Shown in pieces: positions 6,965 through 16,601 of a DNA stretch of 46,543 bases. The notes under the pieces are model-generated. The model did not search any database, was not told the DNA's origin, and saw nothing but the letters and a program-made list of their open reading frames with translations. The stretch spans positions 1-46,543 of the forward strand of contig JAIRYM010000047.1 in NCBI GenBank assembly GCA_031267615.1. Direction: 5' to 3'. The position numbers and the translations under genes were made by a program. This stretch comes from Dysgonamonadaceae bacterium (GTDB lineage: Bacteria; Bacteroidota; Bacteroidia; Bacteroidales; Azobacteroidaceae). Position 1 is the first letter of the stretch. Every line of letters begins with the position of its first letter.

Positions 6965-8026
6965 ATGGATACAGACGCTTTATTTTATGACGGAGTCGAT
7001 TTGCTGAAACAGTTGATTGCAATACCTTCTTTCAGCAGAGAAGAGAAGGTTGCCGCCGATTGCCTTGAATGTTATCTGAAAGACAGAGGATTGAACCCAG
7101 CCAGGCAGGGTAATAATATTTGGATTACTTCGCCTGACTGGAACGACAAAAAGTTGACAGTACTCTTAAATTCTCATATCGATACTGTCAAGCCTTCGAA
7201 CGACTGGATTCGCAATCCTTTTTTGCCTGAAGAATCTGACGGCAAACTCTTCGGTTTGGGCAGTAATGATGCAGGAGCATCGCTTGTTTCTCTGCTGCAC
7301 TCCTTTCTGCTGCTGACAGCACGTCCTCAACCTGTAAACTTCATTTTTCTTGCTTCCGCCGAGGAAGAAATATCAGGAAAAGATGGTATAGAATCTGTAT
7401 TACCTGCACTTGGAAAAATTGATTTTGCAATCGTAGGTGAGCCTACCGCAATGCAATCCGCCGTTGCCGAAAAAGGTTTGATGGTGCTTGATGCCGTTAT
7501 ACGCGGGCAGTCGGGACACGCAGCGCGTAACGAAGGCGACAACGCTATTTATCGCGCCCTGCCTGTAATAGAGTGGTTTCGTACAAAACGTTTTCAAAAA
7601 ACAGGTCCACTGTCAGGCGAAGTAAAAATGACAGTTACTGTGATTGAAGCAGGCAAACAGCATAATGTCGTTCCATCCGAATGTCGTTTCACTGTCGATG
7701 TCCGCACGAATGAATGTTACACCAACGAATCGCTGTTTGCAGAAATTGCTGCTAAATGTAGATGTGAAATCAAGGCTCGTTCTTTCAGGCTAAATTCATC
7801 TTCTATTCCATCGATACACCCCGTAGTAAAACGAGCTATAATTCTTGGCAGCAAGCCTTTTGCATCACCAACGCTTTCCGATATGGCGCTGATGCCTTTC
7901 CCTTCGCTGAAGATTGGTCCGGGTGATTCAGCCCGTTCACATACTGCCGACGAGTTTGTTTTTTTCTCAGAAATCCGTGAAGCAATGACAATTTATTTCA
8001 AATTGTTGGATAATTTTTGTTATTGA
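6965..8026 (+). CDS. M20-family N-acyl amino acid deacylase (ArgE-like)
   Basis: This is a 353-residue zinc-dependent amidohydrolase. The metal ligands are visible in order: NSHIDTVKP (His, with the usual catalytic Asp), GLGSNDAGAS (bridging Asp), SAEEEISG (general base Glu and Glu ligand), VGEPT (Glu/Asp position) and ARSHTADEF (C-terminal His). GQSGHAARNEGDNAI is the dimerisation-domain signature. Homologues in Bacteroidales act in arginine synthesis, where N-succinyl or N-acetyl citrulline/ornithine is deacylated, so that role is likely but not proven; no other arg gene is in the window. I prefer ATG 6965 over ATG 6935 because the promoter's -7 box lies between them. Confidence 0.88.
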   Translation: MDTDALFYDGVDLLKQLIAIPSFSREEKVAADCLECYLKDRGLNPARQGNNIWITSPDWNDKKLTVLLNSHIDTVKPSNDWIRNPFLPEESDGKLFGLGSNDAGASLVSLLHSFLLLTARPQPVNFIFLASAEEEISGKDGIESVLPALGKIDFAIVGEPTAMQSAVAEKGLMVLDAVIRGQSGHAARNEGDNAIYRALPVIEWFRTKRFQKTGPLSGEVKMTVTVIEAGKQHNVVPSECRFTVDVRTNECYTNESLFAEIAAKCRCEIKARSFRLNSSSIPSIHPVVKRAIILGSKPFASPTLSDMALMPFPSLKIGPGDSARSHTADEFVFFSEIREAMTIYFKLLDNFCY

Positions 8027-8087
8027 TAAACCATTCGACTCTGTAACTACTACCTGCCTTTGTTATCAAATTCAGCCAAATCCAAAT

Positions 8088-9404
8088 TTAAATATACATA
8101 TTAACAATTGCCTCATACAATTCCTGTTTGCCACTCGTCTGTTTGGGTTCGCCTTTTTTCTTAGCATAATCGACGAGGTCGGTCAGCGAGAGTTTTCCCT
8201 GTTCGAATTTTTCGCCTTCGCCTTCGTCAAACGAAGAGTAACGTTCTTTCAGCATCTTCTGATAGGGTGATTTTTCGAGAACTGCAGCTGCTGCTTCGAG
8301 AGCGTGGGCAAAAGCATCCATACCCGAAATATGTGCAATAAAAATATCTTCGAGGTCGGTGCTGCTGCGACGAGTTTTGGCGTCGAAGTTGGTGCCTCCT
8401 CCCTGCAATCCGCCGGCTTTTAGGATGACTAGCATAGCTTGAGTGAGTTCCCAAGTATCAATGGGAAACTGGTCGGTATCCCAGCCATTCTGATAATCGC
8501 CACGGTTGGCGTCTATTGAGCCAAGCATACCTGCATCGGCAGCCGCCTGAAGGTCGTGTTCAAACGTATGTCCGGCAAGCGTTGCATGATTAACTTCGAT
8601 GTTTAGTTTGAAATCTTTATCCAGACCGTGTGCACGCAGGAATCCGATAACCGTTTCCGCATCAACGTCGTATTGATGTTTTGTCGGTTCCATCGGTTTG
8701 GGTTCGATGAGGAACGTGCCCTTGAAACCTTTTGAGCGGGCATAGTCGCGGGCAGCGGTAAGCAGTTGTGCAAGGTGTTCTTTTTCGCGCTTCATATCAG
8801 TGTTGAGCAGCGAGTAGTAGCCTTCGCGACCACCCCAGAAAACATAGTTTTGACCACCGAGTTCGATGGTTGCGTCAAGTGCGTTTTTGATTTGCACGGC
8901 TGCACGGGCAACAACGTCGAAGTCAGGATTAGTGCCTGCGCCATTGGTGTAGCGTTTGTGTCCGAACACATTAGCCGTTCCCCAAAGGAGTTTGATGCCT
9001 GTTTCTTTCTGTTTTTCCTTTGCGTAGGCTACTATTGATTTCAAATTTGCCTCGTATTCATCTATTGATGCGCCTTCGGCGATGAGGTCGATGTCGTGGA
9101 AGCAGTAGTATTCGATGCCTATTTTCTGCATCAATTCGAAGCCTGCGTCGAGTTTTTGTTTAGCGATGGTAAGCGCGTCTTTGCCTAGCGACCAAGCGAA
9201 CAATTTTGTACCGGGTCCGAACGGATCTCCACCATCGGCGCAAAGCGTGTGCCACCAAGCCATAGAAAATTTGAACCAATCTTTCATTTTTTTTCCGTAA
9301 ACGACTTTTTCAGCGTCGTAAAAGCGGAATGAGAGCGGATTTACACTTTTAACACCTTCGAATTTGATTTTTCCTATTTCGGGAAAATACTCTTTTGTTG
9401 CCAT
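8088..9404 (-). CDS. xylA: Xylose isomerase
   Basis: XylA interconverts D-xylose and D-xylulose (and glucose/fructose). The 438-residue length fits the class II form with its N-terminal extension. Signature segments are YYCFHDIDL (catalytic His/Asp), [14 protein letters not shown] (metal Glu and Lys), [18 protein letters not shown] (metal ligands) and [17 protein letters not shown] (metal Asp residues). It is transcribed alone from a consensus promoter. There is no xylulokinase or xylose transporter next to it, and it converges on the M20 gene across a 61-base spacer. Regulation specific to xylose is not visible. Confidence 0.97.
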   Translation of the reverse strand: MATKEYFPEIGKIKFEGVKSVNPLSFRFYDAEKVVYGKKMKDWFKFSMAWWHTLCADGGDPFGPGTKLFAWSLGKDALTIAKQKLDAGFELMQKIGIEYYCFHDIDLIAEGASIDEYEANLKSIVAYAKEKQKETGIKLLWGTANVFGHKRYTNGAGTNPDFDVVARAAVQIKNALDATIELGGQNYVFWGGREGYYSLLNTDMKREKEHLAQLLTAARDYARSKGFKGTFLIEPKPMEPTKHQYDVDAETVIGFLRAHGLDKDFKLNIEVNHATLAGHTFEHDLQAAADAGMLGSIDANRGDYQNGWDTDQFPIDTWELTQAMLVILKAGGLQGGGTNFDAKTRRSSTDLEDIFIAHISGMDAFAHALEAAAAVLEKSPYQKMLKERYSSFDEGEGEKFEQGKLSLTDLVDYAKKKGEPKQTSGKQELYEAIVNMYI

Positions 9405-9459
9405 AATAATTATTAAATTTTAGATAGTTAATATGTTTCATTTATTTCTTTGCAGACAG

Positions 9460-9489
9460 CAAAGGTAGAAATTTATATTATAACTGCAA
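9460..9489 (-). promoter_or_regulatory. Consensus promoter of xylA
   Basis: Minus-strand TTG (9489-9487), 19 bases, TACCTTTG (9467-9460). The leader would be about 50 bases, ending in AT-rich sequence. It is divergent from the nadD promoter. Confidence 0.82.
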
Positions 9490-9523
9490 AATTAATTTTC
9501 AAACGGTTCGGTTAATTCTTTTT

Positions 9524-9553
9524 TTGCAGAATGAAAAAAAAATCTTACCTTTG
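9524..9553 (+). promoter_or_regulatory. Consensus promoter of the nadD-lysS-gpsA-fucosidase operon
   Basis: TTG (9524-9526), 19 bases, TACCTTTG (9546-9553). The TTG at 9524 could be mistaken for a start codon in frame with nadD. Its role as the -33 element argues for the later ATG at 9587. Confidence 0.82.
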
Positions 9554-9586
9554 CAACTGAAAAATAATGCAAGAACGAACACATTT

Positions 9587-10225
9587 ATGAAAATAGGAAT
9601 TTTTTCCGGGTCATTTAACCCGGTACATATTGGGCATTTAGCCATTGCTAATTATGTATCTGAATTTGCAGATTTAGACGAAATATGGTTCTTAATAACA
9701 CCTAAGAATCCGCTCAAAACTGTGTCAGAACTGCTAGATCATGAGTTTCGTCTAGAACTGCTTGAAAAATCAATCGGCAACTATCCAAAATTTAAAACCT
9801 GTACAATTGAATGGGAAATGCCTAAACCAACTTACACTACCAATACTTTACAAAAGTTGAGAATGATGTTTCCAGAAAACTCATTTACTCTCATTATCGG
9901 GTCAGATAATTGGGATTCTATCCATCGCTGGAAAGATTTTCAGGTTTTGCTTAAAAACTTTAATACGCTGATTTATCCTCGTCCTGGTGGCGGCAAATCG
10001 TGTTTCAATCACCCGAATGCGCAACATATAAAAGGTGCACCAAAAATTGAAGTGTCATCATCATTCATACGCAAATCAATGAGCGAAGGTAAAGATATGC
10101 GTTTCTTTATGCCAATCGGCGTTTATGAAACTCTCATCGAAAAAAACGCTTTCCCCGTTGAAATCAAAGAAGAAATCATCACACCAGAAACAACCTACGA
10201 AACTGTCGTGAACTACGAAATATAA
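9587..10225 (+). CDS. nadD: Nicotinate-nucleotide adenylyltransferase
   Basis: NadD makes nicotinic acid adenine dinucleotide from NaMN and ATP in NAD synthesis. The 212-residue protein opens with MKIGIFSGSFNPVHIGHLA, the nucleotidyltransferase P-loop with His14 and His17 of the HxGH motif. SSSFIRKSMSEGKDMRFFMP near the end corresponds to the family's second ATP motif (SSTxIR). IIGSDNWDSIHRWKDF is also typical. The ATG at 9587 aligns with family N-termini and lies 33 bases after the -7 box. It is the first gene of the operon, with lysS 12 bases downstream. Confidence 0.95.
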   Translation: MKIGIFSGSFNPVHIGHLAIANYVSEFADLDEIWFLITPKNPLKTVSELLDHEFRLELLEKSIGNYPKFKTCTIEWEMPKPTYTTNTLQKLRMMFPENSFTLIIGSDNWDSIHRWKDFQVLLKNFNTLIYPRPGGGKSCFNHPNAQHIKGAPKIEVSSSFIRKSMSEGKDMRFFMPIGVYETLIEKNAFPVEIKEEIITPETTYETVVNYEI

Positions 10226-10237
10226 ACACACAGCACA

Positions 10238-11767
10238 ATGAGTAATCACGAATTAAGCGAACAGGAAGTCTTCCGACGTCGCAGTCTGAACGAACTCCGC
10301 GAGAAAGGCATTAACCCTTATCCTGCGGCAGAATACCTTGTTAATGCACATTCACAGGAAATCCTTAATAAGTTCAGCGACGATGCACCGCGCCGTCAAG
10401 TCTTAATAGCAGGACGGTTGATGAGTCGTCGTATTATGGGAAAAGCCTCGTTTATAGAATTGCAAGATACAACAGGACGTATTCAGGTTTATATCACACG
10501 CGACGATATTTGTCCCGATGAGAATAAGGAAATGTATAACACCGTCTTTAAGAAACTTTTAGACATAGGCGATTTTGTTGGTATAGAAGGATATGTTTTT
10601 CGTACACAAATGGGGACAATATCGGTTCACGCACAGTCGCTTACCGTACTTTCAAAATCACTGCGTCCTTTGCCAATAGTAAAATATAAAACCGACCAAG
10701 AAGGAAACAAAATCGCCTATGACGCATTTGAGGACCCTGAACTGCGATATCGTCAGCGCTATGTCGATTTAGTTGTAAATGAAGGAATCAAGGAAATTTT
10801 TGTGAAGCGGACGAAAATATTCAATTCGATGCGTGGATTTTTCAATGAACGCGGATATATTGAAGTGGATACGCCTGTTTTGCAATCAATTCCAGGCGGC
10901 GCAGCGGCTCGTCCTTTCATTACGCATCACAATGCTCTCGACATTCCGCTATACCTTCGTATTGCAAATGAATTATATTTGAAACGCCTGATTGTAGGCG
11001 GATTTGAAGGCGTTTACGAATTTTCGCGTAACTTTCGCAACGAAGGAATGGACCGCACGCATAATCCCGAATTTACCTGTATGGAAATCTATGTTGCATA
11101 CAAGGATTATAACTGGATGATGCAGTTTACCGAGCAAATGCTTGAGCGCGTTTGCACAGATACGCTCGGTACAACGAATATCGAAATTGGAGACGTGAAA
11201 ATCAGTTTCCGCGCACCATTCTGCCGAATTACGATGACAGAAGCAATCCGCGAAAACACAGGCATTGACATCACAGGTATGGACGAAGACGCTTTGCGTA
11301 GCGTGTGCCGCCAACTTGGCGTAGAACAGACATCAGCGATGGGAAAGGGTAAACTTATTGACGCGATTTTCGGAGAAAAATGCGAAGGCAAATATATTCA
11401 GCCTACGTTCATTACTGACTATCCAAAAGAAATGTCGCCTCTTTGCAAACGCCACCGCGATAATCCCGAACTGACAGAACGCTTTGAACTTATGGTTAAT
11501 GGCAAGGAATTGGCAAATGCCTATTCCGAACTCAACGACCCTATTGACCAGCGAGAACGCTTTGAAGAACAGTTGCGCCTCTCGGAAAAAGGCGACGACG
11601 AAGCTATGTTTATCGACCAAGATTTCCTTCGCGCCCTTGAATACGGGATGCCTCCAACTTCCGGGATGGGCATAGGCATTGATCGACTCGTGATGCTCAT
11701 TACTGGACAGACCTCTATTCAGGAAGTATTATTCTTCCCACAAATGAAACCTGAAATGTTTAATTAA
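10238..11767 (+). CDS. lysS: Lysyl-tRNA synthetase, class II
   Basis: LysS charges tRNA-Lys. At 509 residues it matches the family (E. coli 505). The N-terminal OB-fold anticodon-binding domain (about 55-165) carries RRIMGKASFIELQD. The class II catalytic core shows motif 2 (FRNEGMDRTHNPEFT) and motif 3 (GMGIGIDRLVMLITG), with ERFELMVNGKELANAY before motif 3. There is no C-terminal extension. It is second in the operon, 12 bases after nadD and 13 bases before gpsA. Confidence 0.97.
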   Translation: MSNHELSEQEVFRRRSLNELREKGINPYPAAEYLVNAHSQEILNKFSDDAPRRQVLIAGRLMSRRIMGKASFIELQDTTGRIQVYITRDDICPDENKEMYNTVFKKLLDIGDFVGIEGYVFRTQMGTISVHAQSLTVLSKSLRPLPIVKYKTDQEGNKIAYDAFEDPELRYRQRYVDLVVNEGIKEIFVKRTKIFNSMRGFFNERGYIEVDTPVLQSIPGGAAARPFITHHNALDIPLYLRIANELYLKRLIVGGFEGVYEFSRNFRNEGMDRTHNPEFTCMEIYVAYKDYNWMMQFTEQMLERVCTDTLGTTNIEIGDVKISFRAPFCRITMTEAIRENTGIDITGMDEDALRSVCRQLGVEQTSAMGKGKLIDAIFGEKCEGKYIQPTFITDYPKEMSPLCKRHRDNPELTERFELMVNGKELANAYSELNDPIDQRERFEEQLRLSEKGDDEAMFIDQDFLRALEYGMPPTSGMGIGIDRLVMLITGQTSIQEVLFFPQMKPEMFN

Positions 11768-11780
11768 GTAATTTATTAGT

Positions 11781-12776
11781 ATGGAGTTACTTGGGAAAAT
11801 CGGCATTATGGGCGGAGGCAGTTGGGCTACCGCATTAGCCAAAATAATATCAATGACACAACCAAATTTCTGTTGGTATATGCGGCGAACTGAACAAATC
11901 GAAGAGTTTAAAAATTATGGACATAACCCTTCATACTTGACTGGCGTTAAGTTCAACACCGAGTATATCATGTTTTACAACAATATCAACGACATAGTGC
12001 GACGGTGCGATACGCTTATTTTTGCCATTCCGTCGCCATTTCTCAAACAGCATCTGTATAAGTTGCGTACTCCGCTAAAAGATAAAAATATAATCTCGGC
12101 AATTAAAGGTATTGTGCCTGACGAAAACTTGCCTGTAGTGGACTATTTTGCAATAAAATACAATGTATCCGAATCAAATATCGGCGTGCTTGGCGGACCT
12201 TGCCACGCGGAAGAAGTAGCCCTTGAAAGACTGTCGTACCTCACAATCGGTTGCCATGATAAGGCAAAAGGCGAAAAGATAGCTCAAATGTTCAATACTC
12301 ATTTTACTCGCACTTCAACAAGTTATGACGTGGCGGGAATTGAATACGCATCAGTGTTGAAAAACGTTTATGCTGTTGTAGCGGGAGTTTGCCACGGTTT
12401 GAAATATGGCGATAACTTTCAGGCAATATTCATCGCCAACGCTATAATAGAAATGGCGCGGTTCATTGACGCAGTAGCCCCCAACGGACGCAATATTTCG
12501 GCATCAGTTTATCTTGGCGACTTGCTCGTTACCGCCTATTCACGTTTCTCTCGCAATCGCATTTTCGGGACAATGATAGGCAAAGGCTATTCTGTCAAGA
12601 CAGCCCAACTCGAGATGGAAATGATTGCCGAAGGCTATTTTGGGACAAAATGTATCCACGAAATCAATCAGAAATACAAAGTTGATATGCCTATCCTCGA
12701 CACAGTTTACGGCATACTGTATCAACGTAAATCGGCAGTGCCGGCAATACGCAAACTAACAGAAACATTCAAATGA
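11781..12776 (+). CDS. gpsA: Glycerol-3-phosphate dehydrogenase [NAD(P)+]
   Basis: GpsA reduces dihydroxyacetone phosphate to sn-glycerol 3-phosphate for phospholipid synthesis. Of 331 residues, GIMGGGSWATALAK at 8-21 is the Rossmann dinucleotide loop. GGPCHAEEVA is the substrate-site segment. SVLKNVYAVVAGVCHGLKYGDN carries the catalytic Lys. LVTAYSRFSRNRIFG is the conserved C-terminal substrate-binding stretch. Its last codon and stop overlap the ATG of the fucosidase (ATGA, 12773-12776), a coupling arrangement. Confidence 0.95.
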   Translation: MELLGKIGIMGGGSWATALAKIISMTQPNFCWYMRRTEQIEEFKNYGHNPSYLTGVKFNTEYIMFYNNINDIVRRCDTLIFAIPSPFLKQHLYKLRTPLKDKNIISAIKGIVPDENLPVVDYFAIKYNVSESNIGVLGGPCHAEEVALERLSYLTIGCHDKAKGEKIAQMFNTHFTRTSTSYDVAGIEYASVLKNVYAVVAGVCHGLKYGDNFQAIFIANAIIEMARFIDAVAPNGRNISASVYLGDLLVTAYSRFSRNRIFGTMIGKGYSVKTAQLEMEMIAEGYFGTKCIHEINQKYKVDMPILDTVYGILYQRKSAVPAIRKLTETFK

Positions 12777-14167
12777 AAAAAACAGTTTTATTAATCGCCA
12801 TTTTGGCGTACTACCTGTTACCTAATATGATTTTCGCACAGGAAAATGAAACGCCCGAATGGGCGAGAGAAACTCGCGAACAAAAAGCCAAGCGAATGGC
12901 ATGGTGGACTCACGACCGCTTCGGTATGTTTATCCATTGGGGACTTTACTCTTTACCTTCACGGCACGAATGGGTACAGCATTACGAGCGAATGACAGCT
13001 GCAGAATACAGCCGCTATTTTGAGAATTTCAATCCTGATTTGTATACCCCTCGTGAGTGGGCGAAAATAGCAAAAGCAGCGGGAATGAAATATGTTGTCG
13101 TCGGTACGAAACATCACGAAGGTTTTTGTATGTTCGACAGCAAATATACTGATTTCAAGATAACGAACACATCTTATAGCAAAGATATTATCCGAGAACT
13201 TGTAGATGCTTTCCGCGCCGAAGGATTGCGTATCGGGTTTTATTATTCGCTTATAGACTGGCATCACCCTGATTTTCCATACGATTGGATGCATCCAGAA
13301 TGTCCACATTTGGAGGGTGGGACAATGATGCAAATTGACACTGCAGCTACCGAAAAAGCGAACGAAACTCGTAATATAAAAAAATATCAGCAATATATAA
13401 AAAATCAACTCACTGAACTGATGACAAACTATGGACAAATCGACGAATTGTTTCTTGATTTTTCATATTACGAAAAAGGGCATAAACAGTGGGATTCCGA
13501 AGGTTTACTGAAACTTGTCCGCAAATATCAGCCACAAATCATTGTCGATGATAGAATGGACTTAAATAACACGACTTGGGGTTGGGATTTCACAACGCCC
13601 GAACAAACTATGCCAGATAAATGGGAAACTCGTAAAAACCCAAAGATAGGGCTTGAAGAGCGCGTGCCGTGGGAAACCTGTCAGACATTTTCCGGTTCGT
13701 GGGGCTATCACCGCGAAGAAACTTCTTGGAAAAGCAACCGCCAGATGATTTCGATGCTCATCGAAGTCGTTAGCAAAGGCGGAAACTTACTGCTGAACGT
13801 AGGACCTACCTCAAGAGGATTGATTGATGACCGTGCTCATGCATCGCTTAAAAGTATGGCGGAATGGATGGCTGTGAACAGTCGTTCTATCTACGGTTGC
13901 ACCGAGGCTCCCGAAGAATTATCCCGTACTGCAAATACTATACTAACTTATAATACTCAAACTAAAACGCTATACATTCACATTTTGGACTGGCCCACTT
14001 TCAAATCTTTACGTCTCAAGAATTACAGCGGAAAAATCCAATACGCCCAGCTTCTCAACGATGGCTCGGAAATTCAGTTTAAAGAACAAGACAATGACGT
14101 CATTCTGTCGTTACCTTTGGCTAAACCAAATACAGAAATCCCTGTAATAGAGGTATTTTTGAAATAG
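12773..14167 (+). CDS. Alpha-L-fucosidase, glycoside hydrolase family 29
   Basis: This 464-residue secreted glycosidase removes terminal alpha-L-fucose. Residues 1-22 are a signal peptide ending FAQ, so a periplasmic or outer-envelope location is expected. The (beta/alpha)8 domain shows FGMFIHWGLYSLPSRHEW, VVGTKHHEGFCMFDS and IGFYYSLIDWHHPDFP. Asp229 in IDELFLDFSYY is at the family nucleophile position. IIVDDRMD and the GGNLLLNVGPTSRG motif close the catalytic domain, followed by a small beta-sandwich. It is translationally coupled to gpsA in a housekeeping operon rather than sitting in a polysaccharide-utilisation locus. A fucose-mutarotase homologue lies just beyond the next tRNA. Confidence 0.95.
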   Translation: MKKTVLLIAILAYYLLPNMIFAQENETPEWARETREQKAKRMAWWTHDRFGMFIHWGLYSLPSRHEWVQHYERMTAAEYSRYFENFNPDLYTPREWAKIAKAAGMKYVVVGTKHHEGFCMFDSKYTDFKITNTSYSKDIIRELVDAFRAEGLRIGFYYSLIDWHHPDFPYDWMHPECPHLEGGTMMQIDTAATEKANETRNIKKYQQYIKNQLTELMTNYGQIDELFLDFSYYEKGHKQWDSEGLLKLVRKYQPQIIVDDRMDLNNTTWGWDFTTPEQTMPDKWETRKNPKIGLEERVPWETCQTFSGSWGYHREETSWKSNRQMISMLIEVVSKGGNLLLNVGPTSRGLIDDRAHASLKSMAEWMAVNSRSIYGCTEAPEELSRTANTILTYNTQTKTLYIHILDWPTFKSLRLKNYSGKIQYAQLLNDGSEIQFKEQDNDVILSLPLAKPNTEIPVIEVFLK

Positions 14168-14190
14168 TAGATAAATTATTATTAAAAAAC

Positions 14191-14221
14191 TTGGATAATT
14201 CAAAAAATAGTTGTACCTTTG
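14191..14221 (+). promoter_or_regulatory. Promoter of tRNA-Leu
   Basis: TTG (14191-14193), 20 bases, TACCTTTG (14214-14221). The tRNA starts 14 bases after the -7 box. Confidence 0.75.
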
Positions 14222-14234
14222 CACTCGCTATTCA

Positions 14235-14318
14235 GGCCAGGTGGTGGAATTGGTAGACACGCTACTTTGAGGGGGTAGTGCCGGTGACGGCGTGTGGGTT
14301 CAAATCCCGTTCTGGTCA
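14235..14318 (+). tRNA. tRNA-Leu (anticodon GAG)
   Basis: The acceptor arms GGCCAGG (14235-14241) and TCTGGTC (14311-14317) pair with two G:T wobbles, and A14318 is the discriminator. The leucine-type D-arm (GTGGAATTGGTAGACACGC), anticodon stem CTACT/GGTAG with loop TTGAGGG giving GAG, a long variable arm, and the T-loop TTCAAAT are present. The 3' CCA is not encoded. Confidence 0.95.
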
Positions 14319-14324
14319 CACAAC

Positions 14325-14362
14325 AAACGCCAAGCATCTTAAAAACAGGAAGTTTGGCGTTT
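14325..14362 (+). terminator. Probable hairpin after tRNA-Leu
   Basis: AAACGCCAA (14325-14333) pairs with TTGGCGTTT (14354-14362) around a 20-base loop, directly between the tRNA and the next gene. There is no clear U-tract, so it may act as a processing or attenuation hairpin rather than a full terminator. No separate promoter is seen for the downstream gene. Confidence 0.45.
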
Positions 14363-14377
14363 GAAATATTAATTGTT

Positions 14378-14815
14378 ATGCTTTTCACTAAATGTATTCA
14401 CCCTCAATTGCTTGGCGCATTGGGGACTTTAGGACACGGCTCGTGGATTCTGATTTCCGACGGCGGTTATCCTCACGCAACGCATACACCACAAGATGCA
14501 CAAAAAGTATATCTAAATTTGGCGCAAGGCGTTCTTACTGTTTCGCAAATTCTTGAAGTGCTGAAAGAAACAGTACCTATTGAAGAAGCGAGCGTTATGA
14601 CACCGCCAGACGGTACATTGCAGCCTGTCCACGATGATTTTAAGCGGATTATCCCAAACACTAAGTTCAACTATATTCCGCAATTCGATTTCTACAAAAC
14701 GGCAAAAACCGACAATGTAGGGTTAGTAATCGCTTCGGGAGATATGAGAAATTTTGCCAATTTGTTGCTTAAAGTCGGATTTATACGCAATGCAGAAGGC
14801 AGAGGTAATTATTGA
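14378..14815 (+). CDS. RbsD/FucU-family sugar mutarotase, probably for L-fucose
   Basis: This 145-residue cytoplasmic protein fits the FucU/RbsD pyranase-mutarotase family, which converts anomers of free sugars. The opening HPQLLGALGTLGHGSWILISDGGYP holds the conserved GHG with the catalytic His and the IxxxDGxxP strand. MRNFANLLLKVGFI is the family's C-terminal signature. A fucosidase two genes upstream favours L-fucose over ribose. I chose ATG 14378 because the longer frame (from 14294) begins inside the tRNA. It is followed by queA 18 bases later and may depend on transcripts reading past the tRNA. Confidence 0.85.
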   Translation: MLFTKCIHPQLLGALGTLGHGSWILISDGGYPHATHTPQDAQKVYLNLAQGVLTVSQILEVLKETVPIEEASVMTPPDGTLQPVHDDFKRIIPNTKFNYIPQFDFYKTAKTDNVGLVIASGDMRNFANLLLKVGFIRNAEGRGNY

Positions 14816-14833
14816 ATTAAAATGCAAAATAAA

Positions 14834-15883
14834 ATGAAACTGTCTCAATTTAAATTTAACCTGCCTGAAGAACAGATAGCGCAGTTCCCCTCTGGAAATC
14901 GCGACGAATCGCGCCTGATGGTTATTAACCGTAAAACAGGCAGTGTAGAACACAAAATTTTCAAAGAAATACTCAATTATTTCGACGATAAAGATGTGTT
15001 TATCTTCAATGATACGATGGTTTTTCCGTCACGCTTGTATGGCAATAAGGAAAAGACAGGTGCAAAAATAGAAGTTTTCCTGTTACGCGAACTCAATCAG
15101 GAAATGCGTCTATGGGACGTTTTAGTAGACCCTGCCCGCAAAATACGCATCGGAAACAAACTTTATTTCGGCGAAGACGACTCGATGGTTGCAGAAGTTA
15201 TTGACAACACCACTTCGCGTGGACGGACACTTCGTTTTCTTTATGACAGCACTCATGAAGAATTTAAAAAATCGCTTTATTTGTTAGGAAAAATGCCAGT
15301 GCCAATTTATGTTAAACGTGAATTGACGCCTGAAGATGCCGAGCGTTACCAGACAGTTTTTGCTCGTAACGAAGGCGCTGTCATTGCTCCTGCAGCAGGT
15401 TTTCATTTCAGCCTTGAATTACTTAAACGCATGGAAATCAAAGGTTGCGAGTTTGCATATATAACTATTCATTCCGGTTTGGGTAATTTCAGAGAAATTG
15501 ACGTAGAAGATTTGACAAAACACAAGATGGATTCCGAAGAAATCATTATTTCTGAAGAACCTGTAAATATTGTAAACAAAGCAAAAAAAGAAAGAAAACA
15601 GATCTGCGCTGTTGGAACATCTGTAATGCGGGCTATCGAAAGTTCAGTTACTACTAAAGGTTTTCTTACGGAATATCGTGGTTGGACAAACAAATTTATT
15701 TTTCCACCTTATGGTTTTTCTGTTGCGTCCTGTCACATTACCAATTTCCATTTGCCGCTTTCGACAATGCTAATGCAAACTGCTGCTTTTGGTGGTTACA
15801 ACTTGATAATGGATTGCTATCAGACTGCCATCAAAGAAGGTTATCGTTTCGGCGCTTACGGCGATGCAATGCTGATTTTATGA
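14834..15883 (+). CDS. queA: S-adenosylmethionine:tRNA ribosyltransferase-isomerase
   Basis: QueA builds epoxyqueuosine at the wobble position of GUN-decoding tRNAs. The protein has 349 residues. It starts [29 protein letters not shown], the typical family N-terminus. Further blocks are [42 protein letters not shown] (family AGLHF block), [13 protein letters not shown], and [16 protein letters not shown]. An in-frame ATG at 14822 gives four extra residues, but family starts align with 14834. The 3' end overlaps the convergent CDP-alcohol transferase by 28 bases. Confidence 0.95.
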   Translation: MKLSQFKFNLPEEQIAQFPSGNRDESRLMVINRKTGSVEHKIFKEILNYFDDKDVFIFNDTMVFPSRLYGNKEKTGAKIEVFLLRELNQEMRLWDVLVDPARKIRIGNKLYFGEDDSMVAEVIDNTTSRGRTLRFLYDSTHEEFKKSLYLLGKMPVPIYVKRELTPEDAERYQTVFARNEGAVIAPAAGFHFSLELLKRMEIKGCEFAYITIHSGLGNFREIDVEDLTKHKMDSEEIIISEEPVNIVNKAKKERKQICAVGTSVMRAIESSVTTKGFLTEYRGWTNKFIFPPYGFSVASCHITNFHLPLSTMLMQTAAFGGYNLIMDCYQTAIKEGYRFGAYGDAMLIL

Positions 15884-16572
15884 TTTTTTTCGGCAAGTTC
15901 TTCTTTATCTCTTGCATCTGCCATTTTCAAAAGTTTGGAAAAATCCGAAATATTGACAGCAATAAGTACAATGTTACCGCCGATAGTGGAATATACAATA
16001 GATCCTGGAAAAACGACTTCAGTTATCAAAATCAGTGCTAATAGAATACGCACTTCTGTGGGTCCAAATAAGCCAGAATCAATGGAATAGATATTCACTA
16101 TCTTGTATCGCAACAGAGCAATCATCATTGCAAGTCCATACATTGAAACGAAAAGAAAACCGAAATAATCCCAATCACCTTCAATATAAATGATTACTCC
16201 TGAACCTATCAGTATAGCTGTAATCCAGTCTGCACACAAATCAAGCGAGAAACCGTACCATTTGCGCGGTGTATTGCGATAATACGCCAAACGTCCGTCA
16301 AGCGAATCGCCAAACCAGTTTACAATGAAACCGATAATACCTATCAACAGCAAAGGACGGTAATAATAACGTGCTAAAACGAATGCAAGCAAATTAAGAA
16401 CACTACCGAAAAATCCAATGCCTGTCAGCATATCGGAAGTTATCCACGATGGTATACGTTGCACAAGATATGCAATTGACATCTGTTCATATTTTCGCAG
16501 AATATTTGTTCGCTGGCGTCCTTTTTGAATCTTTTGAAAAGCGCTCTCATTTTTAGTTTGTGTATCATTCAT
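15856..16572 (-). CDS. CDP-alcohol phosphatidyltransferase family membrane enzyme
   Basis: This is a 238-residue integral membrane protein with about six hydrophobic segments. The signature of the family, DxxDG...A..R, then G...D...D, is present in modified form: [15 protein letters not shown] followed by [11 protein letters not shown]. This predicts transfer of a phosphatidyl or similar phosphoalcohol group from a CDP-alcohol at the cytoplasmic face. Substrate cannot be told: the AYYR variant of the second half does not match textbook PgsA or PssA. It has its own promoter, divergent from the beta-helix gene, and converges with queA. Confidence 0.82.
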   Translation of the reverse strand: MNDTQTKNESAFQKIQKGRQRTNILRKYEQMSIAYLVQRIPSWITSDMLTGIGFFGSVLNLLAFVLARYYYRPLLLIGIIGFIVNWFGDSLDGRLAYYRNTPRKWYGFSLDLCADWITAILIGSGVIIYIEGDWDYFGFLFVSMYGLAMMIALLRYKIVNIYSIDSGLFGPTEVRILLALILITEVVFPGSIVYSTIGGNIVLIAVNISDFSKLLKMADARDKEELAEKNHKISIASP

Positions 16573-16601
16573 AATGATTTCATTTACTTCGATGGTAAAG
16601 G

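Noticed and set aside
9524-9586. Longer nadD start at TTG 9524
   Set aside because: The TTG is the -33 element of the promoter and the -7 box lies inside the extension; family alignment supports ATG 9587.
12960-13440. Minus-strand ORF inside the fucosidase
   Set aside because: Shadow of a well-supported gene; no motifs or promoter.
14294-14377. Longer mutarotase frame starting in the tRNA
   Set aside because: It would begin inside tRNA-Leu and run through the hairpin; the family N-terminus aligns with ATG 14378.
15856-15883. Frameshift between queA and the next gene
   Set aside because: The overlap is between convergent genes with intact ends; 28-base tail overlaps are normal in compact genomes.
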